Below, piece by piece: positions 1 to 8,120 of a DNA stretch of 64,000 nt (its first letter is position 1; each line of letters starts with the position of its first letter). Both the position numbers and the translations under genes were made by a program. The notes below the pieces were generated by a model that was not told the origin of the DNA, ran no database searches, and was given only the letters and a program-made list of their open reading frames with translations. Source of the DNA: Roseateles asaccharophilus (GTDB lineage: Bacteria > Pseudomonadota > Gammaproteobacteria > Burkholderiales > Burkholderiaceae_C); the NCBI RefSeq assembly GCF_004362405.1, contig NZ_SNXE01000008.1, positions 62,001 to 126,000 of the forward strand. Direction: 5' to 3'.

Positions 1-239
1 GCCGCCGCGGCCTGCTGGAAAACGATCTCTTCATCGAGCGCTTCTTCCAGAAGCACGAGAGCAGCCTGACCGTGTTCCAGGCCGAGGGTCTGCGCCAGCT
101 GATGGAACTGTCGGACAACGATCTGATGGATCTGCTGCTGCGCCGCAAGGAACCCGAGGGCGAGCTCGACCGTCCCGATGTGCAAGAAGTCCTGGGCTTG
201 CTCAGGACGCCTTCGTCAACGAATCCCAAGAAGTCATAA
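1..239 (+). CDS. sdhE: SdhE, FAD assembly factor of succinate dehydrogenase (3' part only)
   Basis: The reading frame is open from the window edge to TAA at 237-239 and lacks its start. It begins with RRGLLENDLF, the RGxxE block that marks SdhE/YgfY proteins, followed by helical segments ending in PNPKKS-like charged residues. In this family the protein delivers FAD to the flavoprotein subunit SdhA in the cytoplasm. The stop lies only 9 bases before the likely gltA start, so the two are probably cotranscribed, as usual in Burkholderiales where sdhCDAB-sdhE-gltA form one cluster. About 78 codons are visible. Confidence 0.85.
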   Translation, partial: RRGLLENDLFIERFFQKHESSLTVFQAEGLRQLMELSDNDLMDLLLRRKEPEGELDRPDVQEVLGLLRTPSSTNPKKS

Positions 240-248
240 GGAATGCCC

Positions 249-1559
249 ATGACCCCCTCTGACGTCAAAGCCACCCTGTCGTTCACGGACGGCAGCCCCA
301 GCATGGACCTGCCCATCTACAAGGGTTCGGTGGGCCCGGATGTGATCGACATCCGCAAGCTCTATGCGCAGACGGGCAAGTTCACCTATGACCCGGGCTT
401 CCTGTCGACGGCGTCCTGCAACTCGACCATCACCTACATCGATGGCGACAAGGGCGAGCTGCTGTACCGCGGCTACCCGATCGAGCAACTGGCCGTGAAC
501 TGCGACTATCTGGAAACCTGCTATCTGCTGCTGTACGGAGAGCTGCCGAACCAGAGCCAGAAGGACAGTTTCGTCGAGCGCGTGACCAAGCACACCATGG
601 TCAACGAGCAGATGCAGTTTTTCCTGCGTGGCTTCCGCCGCGACGCGCACCCCATGGCCGTGATGACCGGTCTGGTGGGTGCCATGTCGGCCTTCTACCA
701 CGACAGCACCGACATCAATAACCCCGAGCATCGCGAGATCGCGGCCATCCGCCTGATCGCCAAGATGCCGACCCTGGTCGCGATGGCCTACAAGTACACC
801 ATCGGCCAGCCTTACATCTACCCGAAGAACGATCTCTCGTACGCCGGCAACTTCATGCGCATGATGTTTGCCACGCCCTGCGAGGACTACAAGCCCAATG
901 ACGTGCTGGTGCGCGCCATGGACCGCATCTTCACGCTGCACGCCGACCACGAGCAGAACGCCAGCACCTCGACCGTGCGTCTGTGCGGCTCCTCGGGTAC
1001 CAACCCCTTCGCGGCCATTGCCGCGGGTGTCGCCTGCCTGTGGGGCCCGGCTCACGGTGGCGCCAACGAGGCCTGTCTGAACATGCTGGCCGACATCCAG
1101 CAGATGGGTGGCGAGGCCAAGATCGGTGAGTTCATCAAGCAGGTCAAGGACAAGTCCAGCAACGTCAAGCTGATGGGCTTCGGTCACCGCGTCTACAAGA
1201 ACTACGATCCGCGCGCCAAGCTGATGCGCGAGACCTGCCACGAGGTGCTGAACGAACTGGGTCTGCAGAACGACCCGCTGTTCAAGCTGGCCATGTCGCT
1301 GGAGAAGATCGCGCTGGAAGACGAGTACTTCGTGGCCCGCAAGCTCTACCCGAACGTGGACTTCTACTCGGGCATCGTGCAGCGCGCCATCGGCATCCCC
1401 GTGCCGCTGTTCACCGCCATCTTCGCCCTGGCCCGCACGGTCGGCTGGATCGCCCAGCTCAACGAAATGATCAGCGACCCCGAGTACAAGATCGGCCGTC
1501 CGCGCCAGCTCTTCGTCGGTGCAGCTGCGCGCGACGTCAAGCCCATCGCCCAGCGCTGA
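249..1559 (+). CDS. gltA: Citrate synthase (type II)
   Basis: Condenses acetyl-CoA and oxaloacetate to citrate at the entry of the TCA cycle. The 436-residue product has the type II layout, with an N-terminal beta domain and the strongly conserved active-site block [15 protein letters not shown] near residue 320. Another ATG lies at 243, but the ribosome-binding AAGGA (238-242) abuts it directly. The ATG at 249 has a 6-base spacer and gives the usual N-terminus [10 protein letters not shown], so I prefer 249. Length and motifs are normal. It sits directly after sdhE and is followed by two stem-loops. Confidence 0.97.
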   Translation: MTPSDVKATLSFTDGSPSMDLPIYKGSVGPDVIDIRKLYAQTGKFTYDPGFLSTASCNSTITYIDGDKGELLYRGYPIEQLAVNCDYLETCYLLLYGELPNQSQKDSFVERVTKHTMVNEQMQFFLRGFRRDAHPMAVMTGLVGAMSAFYHDSTDINNPEHREIAAIRLIAKMPTLVAMAYKYTIGQPYIYPKNDLSYAGNFMRMMFATPCEDYKPNDVLVRAMDRIFTLHADHEQNASTSTVRLCGSSGTNPFAAIAAGVACLWGPAHGGANEACLNMLADIQQMGGEAKIGEFIKQVKDKSSNVKLMGFGHRVYKNYDPRAKLMRETCHEVLNELGLQNDPLFKLAMSLEKIALEDEYFVARKLYPNVDFYSGIVQRAIGIPVPLFTAIFALARTVGWIAQLNEMISDPEYKIGRPRQLFVGAAARDVKPIAQR

Positions 1560-1572
1560 GGCTTCAGGCCTG

Positions 1573-1600
1573 CGGCAAGCGGATCATGATCCGCTTGCCG
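1573..1600. repeat. 28-base perfect palindrome after gltA
   Basis: The 14-base arms are exactly self-complementary with no loop, centred on the ATCATGAT core at 1583-1590. It starts 13 bases after the gltA stop codon. As RNA it would fold into a strong hairpin without a U-tract. It could be an mRNA 3'-end stabiliser, part of a two-hairpin terminator with the next element, or a protein-binding site. Confidence 0.6.
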
Positions 1601-1613
1601 GCGCTGCCGCACT

Positions 1614-1650
1614 ACAACCCGCAAGCCGCGTGTCGGCCTGCGGGTTGTTT
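1614..1650 (+). terminator. Rho-independent terminator between gltA and the convergent TM2 gene
   Basis: The arms ACAACCCGCA (1614-1623) and TGCGGGTTGT (1639-1648) pair perfectly. An inner GCCG/CGGC continues the stem around a CGTGT loop, and the right arm runs into TTTCATTT. It separates gltA (plus) from the minus-strand gene whose stop codon starts at 1650. Confidence 0.75.
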
Positions 1651-2135
1651 CATTTCGGGGTGGGGGCTGGCGGTTGGCTGTCGTTGGATGGCTCCGCCGT
1701 TTCGGCCTGGAGCTCGAAGTAGCGCTGTGCGCTGAAGGCGATGGTGCTCATCAGCACGGCGCCGCCAATCAGCAGGCTGAGCACCACAGCGATGATGGCG
1801 CCCCAGCCGCTCGGGCGTTCCGGCAATCCGGGGTTGTGCCGCTGCTGCCACTTCTCGTCGGGGGTGAGGCCGTAAATGATGGCGCTGAGCATGGCCGCAA
1901 CCAGGCTCAGCCCGAGCATGGGCATCAGCAGCCAGCTCAGGCGATCATCCTGGCCCAGTGCTTCCATGCGTTGCAGCCCTTGCAAGCCCAGCAAGGTCGG
2001 CGGAATGTGCAACCAGCCTCCCAGGTCCTTGAAGCCGTACAGGTAGAAGCGGTGCAGACCCATGCTGCCCAAGAGCAAAGCCAGCCAGGTGCTGACGGTT
2101 TTGGACTTGTAGCCCGTCACGCTGTGGCCGCTCAT
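1650..2135 (-). CDS. TM2-domain membrane protein
   Basis: The 161-residue product starts with a TM2-like module: a hydrophobic helix (residues about 15-30) followed by the GLHRFYLYG turn that typifies TM2 proteins. Further hydrophobic helices lie near 70-90 and 115-135, and the C-terminal tail is rich in Pro and Thr. TM2 proteins are inner-membrane proteins without an agreed biochemical role. The start codon overlaps the stop of the upstream acetyltransferase by 4 bases (ATGA), so the two are translationally coupled. No function can be given beyond membrane location. Confidence 0.7.
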   Translation of the reverse strand: MSGHSVTGYKSKTVSTWLALLLGSMGLHRFYLYGFKDLGGWLHIPPTLLGLQGLQRMEALGQDDRLSWLLMPMLGLSLVAAMLSAIIYGLTPDEKWQQRHNPGLPERPSGWGAIIAVVLSLLIGGAVLMSTIAFSAQRYFELQAETAEPSNDSQPPAPTPK

Positions 2136-2665
2136 TCTGGGCTGCTCTGGTCGCCCAGACCCAGCTGGCGCTGCATCAGCACCACATCGAGCCAGCGGCC
2201 GAACTTCCAGCCTGCGCTCTTGAGCACGCCGGTGTGCTCGAAGCCCAGTGCGGTGTGCACGCCAATGGAGCCCTTGTTCTCGGCGTCGCCGATGACGGCC
2301 AGCATCTGGCGCGCGCCGGCAGCCTCGCAGCGGCTGATCAGCTCGGCCAGCAGCAGGCGGCCCACGCCTTGGCCCTGGGCCTCGGGGTGCAGGTAAATCG
2401 AGTCCTCCACACAGAAACGGTAGGCCAGGCGGGGACGGAAATAGTTGGCATAGGCATAGCCCAGCACCTGCTCGCCGCGCACGGCGACCAGCCAGGGCAG
2501 CTGGCGCCCCAGCACCTCCTGGCGGCGACGAGCCATTTCCTGCTCGTCCGGCACCTCGGTTTCGAAGGTGCCGGTGCCGTGAAGTACCGCGTGGGCATAG
2601 ATGGATTGGATGGCGGGCAGGTCGGCCGCAGTGCTGGACCGTATCAGCAGGGCTGGGGGCGTCAT
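2132..2665 (-). CDS. GNAT N-acetyltransferase, phosphinothricin acetyltransferase-like
   Basis: The 177-residue protein has the GNAT fold. The acetyl-CoA loop is visible as HPEAQGQGVGRLLL (Q/RxxGxG/A) at about residues 92-105. N-terminal IRSSTAADLPAIQSIYAHAV and the later GFEHTGVLKSAGWKFGRWLD are typical of the pat/bar branch. Members acetylate the amino group of phosphinothricin, methionine sulfoximine/sulfone or related small molecules. The natural substrate here cannot be told from sequence. It is first in a two-gene minus-strand unit with the TM2 gene and diverges from rpsP. Confidence 0.85.
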   Translation of the reverse strand: MTPPALLIRSSTAADLPAIQSIYAHAVLHGTGTFETEVPDEQEMARRRQEVLGRQLPWLVAVRGEQVLGYAYANYFRPRLAYRFCVEDSIYLHPEAQGQGVGRLLLAELISRCEAAGARQMLAVIGDAENKGSIGVHTALGFEHTGVLKSAGWKFGRWLDVVLMQRQLGLGDQSSPE

Positions 2666-2695
2666 AAAGACTCTGGCGTTAGGGTTGTCTGAGTT

Positions 2696-2707
2696 TATAA
2701 TGCCGGG
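2696..2707 (+). promoter_or_regulatory. Probable -10 box and GC discriminator of the rpsP operon
   Basis: A perfect TATAAT (2696-2701) is followed at once by GCCGGG. A G/C-rich discriminator is typical of ribosomal promoters under ppGpp control. No good -35 match lies 16-18 bases upstream. If used, the 5' leader before rpsP would be about 215 bases and contains two similar GGGTATTT(TT)CGG stretches near 2772 and 2836. Confidence 0.5.
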
Positions 2708-2925
2708 TTTTGGTGCTGGTCGCTTGTTCGCAGGCCGCGGTCAAAAAGCCGGATGCGGGGAATCATCCCAGGGTATTTCGGCTGGCGCGAGTCTTGTGGG
2801 CGAGAGGCGTATCTACGGTGCCAAACCTTGCTTGGGGTATTTTTCGGCCCCGGGTTTTTCGATCTGCTCGCCCTGAGTGTCTCCTGGTGCGGTGGAACGC
2901 TTTAGAGATCATCAAAGGATTCATC

Positions 2926-3177
2926 ATGGTCGTGATTCGACTCGCACGCGGCGGCTCCAAGAAGCGCCCCTTCTACAACATCGTCGTGGCCAACAGCCAG
3001 CAGCGCCGTGACGGCCGCTTCATCGAGCGCGTGGGCTTCTACAACCCCGTGGCTTCCGGCGCCGCCGAAAGCCTGCGCGTGGCCCTGGATCGCGTCAGCT
3101 ACTGGACCGGCGTCGGCGCCCAGCTGTCGCCCACCGCCGCTCGTCTGGTCGAGCAGGCCAAGAAGGCTGCCGCCTAA
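2926..3177 (+). CDS. rpsP: 30S ribosomal protein S16
   Basis: Small-subunit protein needed for 30S assembly. The 83-residue product begins [19 protein letters not shown] and contains [14 protein letters not shown], both hallmarks of S16, with the normal length. ATG 2926 is supported by AAAGGA at 2914-2919; longer upstream frames are not needed. It is the first gene of the classic rpsP-rimM-trmD-rplS operon, with rimM starting 6 bases after its stop. Confidence 0.98.
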   Translation: MVVIRLARGGSKKRPFYNIVVANSQQRRDGRFIERVGFYNPVASGAAESLRVALDRVSYWTGVGAQLSPTAARLVEQAKKAAA

Positions 3178-3183
3178 ATCACG

Positions 3184-3777
3184 GTGCTGAAGCAAGCCGC
3201 ATCCTCCCAAGAGCGCGATCCTCTGGCCTGGCCCGAGGACGCTGTCGAAGTCGGGCGCGTGCTTGATGCCTGGGGCATCAAGGGCTGGGTCAAGATCCAG
3301 TCTTATTCCACCGATGCCCAGGCGCTGTTCTCCTCCCGGCGCTGGTTTCTCCAGCCGCCCGAGGGCAAGCCGGTGGCAAAGCCTTTGCCATCGGTTCTCA
3401 AGATTCTGTCGGTTCGCGAACACGGCGAGGGCATCGTGGCCCAGGCCGAAGACGTCGCGGATCGCAATGCGGCCGAAGCCCTGCGTGGCGCTCGCATCTT
3501 TATCTCTCGCTCCGCCTTCCCCAAGGCCGACCCGAATGAGTACTACTGGGTCGATCTGATCGGCCTGGCCGTGCACAACCGCCAGGGCGAGCTGCTGGGT
3601 GAGGTTGTGGGCCTGCTGGACACCGGCCCTCACAGCGTGCTGCGCATCGCGCCGCCGGGCCTGCCCCAGCCGGTCAAGCCCGACCAGGAGCGCCTGGTGC
3701 CCTTTGTCTCGGCCTTTGTCGATGAGGTGAGCCTGCCCGAGCGGCGCATCACCGTCGACTGGGGCTTGGACTACTGA
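3184..3777 (+). CDS. rimM: Ribosome maturation factor RimM
   Basis: Binds S19 and assists 16S rRNA 3'-domain processing and 30S maturation. The 197-residue product has the N-terminal RimM barrel ([18 protein letters not shown], about residues 20-37) and the C-terminal PRC-type barrel with [12 protein letters not shown] near 120 and LVPFVSAFV near 175. The start appears to be GTG 3184, 6 bases after rpsP. There is no strong Shine-Dalgarno, so coupling to rpsP is likely. Position and content match the conserved operon. Confidence 0.95.
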   Translation: MLKQAASSQERDPLAWPEDAVEVGRVLDAWGIKGWVKIQSYSTDAQALFSSRRWFLQPPEGKPVAKPLPSVLKILSVREHGEGIVAQAEDVADRNAAEALRGARIFISRSAFPKADPNEYYWVDLIGLAVHNRQGELLGEVVGLLDTGPHSVLRIAPPGLPQPVKPDQERLVPFVSAFVDEVSLPERRITVDWGLDY

Positions 3778-3817
3778 AGCCCGCGCCGCTGACCGCGGCC
3801 GCCGGTCTGCCGTCGCG

Positions 3818-4603
3818 ATGCGCTTCGACCTGATCACGCTCTTCCCCGAACTTTTCGGGCCGCATCTCAGCGTGGGCGTGACGCGCCGCGCCTTCGAGAG
3901 CCGCCAGGTCGATGTGCGCCTGTGGCAGCTGCGCGACTACGCCGAAGACAACTACCGCCGCGTCGACGATCGCCCCTATGGCGGCGGCCCCGGCATGGTG
4001 ATGCTGGTCGAACCGCTGGAGCGCGCCCTGGCGGCGGTCAAGGCGCAGCGCCTGGCCGAGAGTGCTGAGGCAGCGCCCGCCATCATCCATTTCAGCCCCA
4101 CGGGCCGTCGCATCGACCAGGCCCTGGTGCAGGAGCTGGCGTCCAGCCCCGGTGCCGTGCTGCTGTGCGGTCGCTACGAGGGCATGGACCAGCGCTTCCT
4201 GGACCGCCACGTCACGCTGGAGCTGAGCCTGGGCGATTTCGTACTCTCCGGCGGCGAGCTGCCGGCCCTGGCTCTGCTGGACGCCATCGCGCGCCTGCAG
4301 CCCGGGGTGCTCAATGACGCGGCCTCACACCAGCAGGACAGCTTCTCGGACGGCCTGCTGGACTGCCCGCACTACAGCCGTCCCGAGCTGCTGCACACGC
4401 CCGAAGGCGAGGCCCTGCCGGTGCCGCCGGTGCTGCTCTCCGGGCACCACGCCCAGATCGCGCGCTGGCGCCGCGAGCGTTCCCTGGCCCTGACCTGGGC
4501 CCGTCGCCCCGAGTTGATCGAGGCGGCTCGCCAGGCCGGCCGCCTGAGCCGGGCGGACGAGAAATTTCTGGCCACTTTGACGAAGCCCGACAGCCCGCTA
4601 TAA
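3818..4603 (+). CDS. trmD: tRNA (guanine37-N1)-methyltransferase
   Basis: Methylates G37 next to the anticodon using S-adenosylmethionine, which prevents +1 frameshifting. The 261-residue protein has the SPOUT trefoil-knot elements: [13 protein letters not shown] at the start, [25 protein letters not shown] and [14 protein letters not shown] 3818 follows a 40-base gap after rimM. The stop TAA (4601-4603) lies inside the -10 box of a probable rplS promoter. Length and motifs are normal. Confidence 0.97.
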   Translation: MRFDLITLFPELFGPHLSVGVTRRAFESRQVDVRLWQLRDYAEDNYRRVDDRPYGGGPGMVMLVEPLERALAAVKAQRLAESAEAAPAIIHFSPTGRRIDQALVQELASSPGAVLLCGRYEGMDQRFLDRHVTLELSLGDFVLSGGELPALALLDAIARLQPGVLNDAASHQQDSFSDGLLDCPHYSRPELLHTPEGEALPVPPVLLSGHHAQIARWRRERSLALTWARRPELIEAARQAGRLSRADEKFLATLTKPDSPL

Positions 4604-4604
4604 T
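4577..4604 (+). promoter_or_regulatory. Sigma-70-type promoter for rplS inside the end of trmD
   Basis: TTGACG (4577-4582), a 16-base spacer and TATAAT (4599-4604) form a near-consensus promoter. The -10 box contains the trmD stop codon. It would give rplS its own transcript with a leader of about 150 bases, independent of the upstream operon promoter. Confidence 0.65.
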
Positions 4605-4763
4605 GGTGGGCTTTTCGATCCTCTACCGGGCTGCGCGCTATAGTTTCAAGCGTGCGACAAGGTCAGTAACGGTGAGCAGATGGCGGGCTTCGTGCCCGAC
4701 GGCTTGTCCACCTCAACCTGGCTTAAATTCCGCGCCGGCATGATCGCCTGGAGTGAAAACCCC

Positions 4764-5117
4764 ATGAATCTGATCCAGACCCTCGAGCAAGAAGAAATCG
4801 CTCGCCTGAACAAGACCATCCCGGCCTTCGCCCCTGGCGATACCGTGATCGTCAGCGTCAACGTGGTTGAAGGCACCCGCAAGCGCGTGCAGGCCTACGA
4901 AGGCGTCGTGATTGCCAAGCGCAACCGCGGCCTGAACAGCAGCTTCATCGTCCGTAAGATCTCGAGCGGCGAAGGCGTTGAGCGTACCTTCCAGCTGTAC
5001 AGCCCGCTGATCGCTTCGATCGAAGTCAAGCGCCGCGGTGATGTGCGCCGTGCCAAGCTGTACTACCTGCGCCAGCGTTCGGGCAAGTCGGCTCGCATCA
5101 AGGAGAAGCTGGCTTAA
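4764..5117 (+). CDS. rplS: 50S ribosomal protein L19
   Basis: Sits at the 30S-50S interface. The 117-residue product starts [20 protein letters not shown] and contains [14 protein letters not shown] and [25 protein letters not shown], all typical of L19, at normal length. I choose ATG 4764 rather than an upstream in-frame start because it gives the family N-terminus. GGAG at 4750-4753 is a possible ribosome-binding site. A 160-base gap separates it from trmD, with its own promoter, and a terminator follows directly. Confidence 0.98.
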   Translation: MNLIQTLEQEEIARLNKTIPAFAPGDTVIVSVNVVEGTRKRVQAYEGVVIAKRNRGLNSSFIVRKISSGEGVERTFQLYSPLIASIEVKRRGDVRRAKLYYLRQRSGKSARIKEKLA

Positions 5118-5137
5118 TTGCCGCTTTCCCTTCGCAG

Positions 5138-5163
5138 AAAACCGCCCCTCGGGGCGGTTTTTT
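5138..5163 (+). terminator. Rho-independent terminator of the rpsP-rplS operon
   Basis: ACCGCCC and GGGCGGT pair around a CTCG tetraloop, with AAAA before and TTTTTT after. It lies 20 bases downstream of the rplS stop. Confidence 0.9.
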
Positions 5164-5188
5164 GTTTTCCGCCTTAAGCTTGCAGCCC

Positions 5189-5884
5189 ATGTCCCGCCCG
5201 CCGATTCTGAATCCGCAAGCCGTGCCCGTGACGGGCGTCGACACCCACCTTCCCGCCGTGCCTGCCGCCGTCCTGAGCCCGGCCGCCCTGCGGCAGCGCT
5301 TCGCGGCACAGCCGGCCTGGCAGCCCGAGATCGCCGGCGATGGCGCTCGCTTTGCCCAGCGCGAGCCGGCCGCGGCCGCGGTGCTGGTGCCCCTGGTGAT
5401 GCATGAGAGCGGCCTGCGTCTGCTGCTGACGCGGCGCACCGCACATCTGCGCTCGCATGCCGGCCAGATCAGCTTTCCCGGTGGCCGGGTTGAGTCCGAG
5501 GATGGTGGGGTGGTGGAGACCGCGCTGCGCGAGACGGCCGAGGAGATCGGCCTGCATCGCACGCAGATCGAGGTGATCGGCCAGCTCCCCATCTACACCA
5601 CCGTCACCGCCTTCGAGGTCACGCCCGTGGTCGCTCTGTTGCGGCCCGGCTTCACGCTCACACTCGATGCTGGCGAAGTGGATGAGGCCTTCGAGGTGCC
5701 GCTGGACTTTCTGATGAATCCGGCCCATCACCAGCGTCATACCTTCCGGTGGGAGGGCGGCGAACGTCAGTTCCTCTCCATGCCCTGGCATCAGCGTGAC
5801 GCCCAAGGGGTGTTGCGCGAGTACTTCATCTGGGGCGCCACCGCGGCCATGCTGCGCAATCTCTACCGTTTCCTGAGCGCCTGA
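5189..5884 (+). CDS. CoA pyrophosphatase-type Nudix hydrolase (NudL/YeaB family)
   Basis: Predicted to split CoA and its derivatives into phosphopantetheine and 3',5'-ADP. The 231-residue product carries the UPF0035 signature LTRRTAHLRSHAGQISFPGG (about residues 81-100), which runs into the Nudix box with GGRVE and RETAEEIGL. That combination separates CoA pyrophosphatases from other Nudix enzymes. A TTG-initiated frame extends to 5162 inside the terminator; ATG 5189 is the sensible start. Monocistronic between the rplS terminator and the CbiB-like gene. Confidence 0.88.
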   Translation: MSRPPILNPQAVPVTGVDTHLPAVPAAVLSPAALRQRFAAQPAWQPEIAGDGARFAQREPAAAAVLVPLVMHESGLRLLLTRRTAHLRSHAGQISFPGGRVESEDGGVVETALRETAEEIGLHRTQIEVIGQLPIYTTVTAFEVTPVVALLRPGFTLTLDAGEVDEAFEVPLDFLMNPAHHQRHTFRWEGGERQFLSMPWHQRDAQGVLREYFIWGATAAMLRNLYRFLSA

Positions 5885-5933
5885 GTCCCGTCCGCTCACG
5901 ACAAGGGCTGGGCCGCGGCTATCATCCCCGCCC

Positions 5934-6923
5934 ATGAACTTCTTTGCGGTCTTGTTCGCCCTGATCTGCGAGCAACTCAAGCCCTTGCCTCATGGCAATC
6001 GCATCCATGACGGCGTGATCTCCTGGGTCCGCTGGACCGGTCGCAATTTCGACGCCGGCCGGGAGCACCATGCCGGCGTGGTCTGGGCCATTACCGTCAT
6101 CGGGCCGGCCCTGCTCACCGCGGCCGTGTACATCGCCCTGCGCCAGTTCAGTGTGGTGCTGGCCTTGGCTTTCGATGTCTTGCTGCTCTATCTCACCCTG
6201 GGCTTCCGGCAGTTCAGCCACTATTTCACCGATATCCGTGACGCGCTGGAGCGTGGGGACGAGCTGGAGGCGCGTCGCCTGCTGGCCGAGTGGCGCCATC
6301 TGGATGCCAGCGAGTTGCCGCGCACGGAGCTGCTGCGCCATGTGATTGAGCATTCCCTGCTCGCGGCGCATCGCCATGTGTTCGGCGTGTTCTTCTGGTT
6401 CGTGCTGCTCTCCACCCTGGGCCTGGGTCCGGCGGGCGCGGTGCTCTACCGCATGGCCGAATTCGCCAGCCGCTACTGGGCCTTCAAGAGCCGCACCCTG
6501 GATGCGCCCACCAATGAGCGACTGATGCAGCTCTCGCGTCAGAGCTTCGGCTGGATTGACTATCTGCCCTCGCGCCTGACCGCCACCGGCTTTGCCATCG
6601 TGGGCAATTTCGAGGAGGCGGTGAACGGCTGGCGCCGCGATGCCCGGCTGTGGCTGCATGCCAATGAGGGCATCATCCTGGCCGCCGCCGCGGGCGCCCT
6701 GGGTGTGCAGCTGGGCGGCTCGGCTGCGCCCGGTGTGACGCCGGATCGCAGCAAGACCTTCGAGGCCGGTGGTGATGCCGAAGCCACCAGCGCCCAGGGC
6801 TCCACGCCTGGCCAGGCTCCGGTGCTGGGGCATCTGCAAAGCGTGGTGGGCCTGGTCTGGCGTTCCGTCGTGCTCTGGATGCTGCTGCTGGCGCTGCTGA
6901 CCCTTGCGAACCTGGTGGGCTGA
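5934..6923 (+). CDS. CobD/CbiB-family (AmpE-like) membrane protein
   Basis: The 329-residue polytopic membrane protein contains NFDAGREHHAGVVWAI near the N-terminus, several hydrophobic helices and a HANEGIILAAAAGALGVQLGG block close to the C-terminus, the pattern of the CobD/CbiB and AmpE superfamily. True CbiB makes adenosylcobinamide phosphate in cobalamin synthesis. No other cobalamin gene lies in this window, and the distant relatives found in Burkholderiales are of unproven function. The last 30 residues form another hydrophobic anchor. I would not assign cobalamin synthesis without the enzyme's other genes. Confidence 0.75.
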   Translation: MNFFAVLFALICEQLKPLPHGNRIHDGVISWVRWTGRNFDAGREHHAGVVWAITVIGPALLTAAVYIALRQFSVVLALAFDVLLLYLTLGFRQFSHYFTDIRDALERGDELEARRLLAEWRHLDASELPRTELLRHVIEHSLLAAHRHVFGVFFWFVLLSTLGLGPAGAVLYRMAEFASRYWAFKSRTLDAPTNERLMQLSRQSFGWIDYLPSRLTATGFAIVGNFEEAVNGWRRDARLWLHANEGIILAAAAGALGVQLGGSAAPGVTPDRSKTFEAGGDAEATSAQGSTPGQAPVLGHLQSVVGLVWRSVVLWMLLLALLTLANLVG

Positions 6924-6986
6924 GCGGTCTCGCCACGGCCTCAGGATTTACGGCTTACAGGGCTTGTGCGGATCCACAGGCCAATG

Positions 6987-7024
6987 AAAAAGGCCGGTTG
7001 CAGCATCTGCAACCGGCCTTTGCA
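6987..7024. terminator. Bidirectional terminator between convergent genes
   Basis: A perfect 15-base inverted repeat (6989-7003 with 7007-7021; AAAGGCCGGTTGCAG and its complement) surrounds a CAT loop. It has a run of A on the left and T on the right. It serves the CbiB-like gene (plus) and the Tim44-like gene (minus). Confidence 0.85.
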
Positions 7025-7052
7025 CTGATGGAGCTCAGTGTGCGAGCGCGTC

Positions 7053-8000
7053 TCAGGCCGTGGCCTGGATGCCGGCAATAGCCCACTCGCGGCTGCCGTC
7101 CAGCGGGCGAACCAGATGCCAGACTTCATCGAAGTTCTGTGCGGCGGCTTCGCTCTGCTCGCGGATCAGGCCCCAGAAGCGCACGCTGACGATCTGCTCG
7201 CCATGCTCTTCCACGCTCTCCAGCACCTGGGCATCCAGCTGCAGCACATCGGTGCGCTGCGCAGCGCCCTTGCGCTCCAACAGCTCGCTTTGGATTGCGG
7301 CGTACATCTGCGGCGTGGTGAAGCGGCGCAGATCGTTCTGGTCGCCCGCGTCGTTGGCGGCCTGCATGCGGATGAAAACCTGCTTGGCGATCTGCTCAAA
7401 GCCCGCGGCATCGAAGCCGGCGGGCACGGCGGGCGCTGTGGCGGCGGCCACCGGCGCGGCACCGCTGCTTTGAGGCTGCCAGGCCGACTGGGGCTGCTGC
7501 ACCGGGGACGGGTTCTGTCCGGGGAAGGGCGCACCGGCACCCGCGAACTGCATGCCGCCCTGAGCGGCCATCTTCTTGGCGGCAAAGCGGCGCATCACGA
7601 AGCCGATCACCAGCATCAGCACCAGGCCCAGCAGGACCATGGTCATGATATTGGCCAGTGCCTCGCCGAAACCGAAGTGGCTGGCCAGAGCGGCCAGACC
7701 CAGACCAGCGGCCAGACCGGCCACGGGGCCCATCCAGCTGCGCTTGGGTGCTGCGGCTGCGGCGGTCCCGGCGGCAGCGGCCGTGGCGCCGGGGGCGGCA
7801 GCCTGCTGCGGCGCCGCGCTGTTCTGTGCCGGAGCATTGGAAGGCGCGGGTGTCGCGGGCTTGCCCGGCTGAGCGGGGGCAGACTGAGCGGGAACATCTC
7901 GCTTCATGCCGCCGCCGCTCAGGCGCTTGGCCTGCACGTCGCCGGCGATCAGGCTGAGGCTGACCGTGGCGGCCAGCAGACCGAGGGAGAGATTCTTCAC
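7053..8000 (-). CDS. Tim44-like domain protein with signal peptide
   Basis: The 315-residue product has an N-terminal hydrophobic segment (NLSLGLLAATVSLSLIAG) consistent with a signal peptide or anchor. A low-complexity Ala/Pro/Gln linker follows (about 30-85). Next come a hydrophobic helix (about 95-140, including MTMVLLGLVLMLVIGFVMRR) and a C-terminal Tim44-like domain (about 190-315) with FEQIAKQVFIRMQAANDAGD. The start is GTG 8000, with AAGGAG about nine bases upstream. Bacterial Tim44-like proteins are membrane associated, and their precise job is unsettled. It stands alone, convergent with the CbiB-like gene. Confidence 0.8.
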   Translation of the reverse strand: MKNLSLGLLAATVSLSLIAGDVQAKRLSGGGMKRDVPAQSAPAQPGKPATPAPSNAPAQNSAAPQQAAAPGATAAAAGTAAAAAPKRSWMGPVAGLAAGLGLAALASHFGFGEALANIMTMVLLGLVLMLVIGFVMRRFAAKKMAAQGGMQFAGAGAPFPGQNPSPVQQPQSAWQPQSSGAAPVAAATAPAVPAGFDAAGFEQIAKQVFIRMQAANDAGDQNDLRRFTTPQMYAAIQSELLERKGAAQRTDVLQLDAQVLESVEEHGEQIVSVRFWGLIREQSEAAAQNFDEVWHLVRPLDGSREWAIAGIQATA

Positions 8001-8120
8001 GTGCGTTGCTCCTTGCTGTTGTACGTGTGGCTCGCAGCTTAACGATCACTTAAGCCCTTAAGCCGTATGGGGATGTTGGGGCGCCGGGGCCAGCTTCAAG
8101 AGCCTGCAGGCGAGGGCCTG

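Noticed and set aside
2702-2925. A 4.5S RNA or other known small RNA in the rpsP leader
   Set aside because: The conserved SRP RNA loop motifs are absent, and the leader shows no match to other structured RNAs I can recognise.
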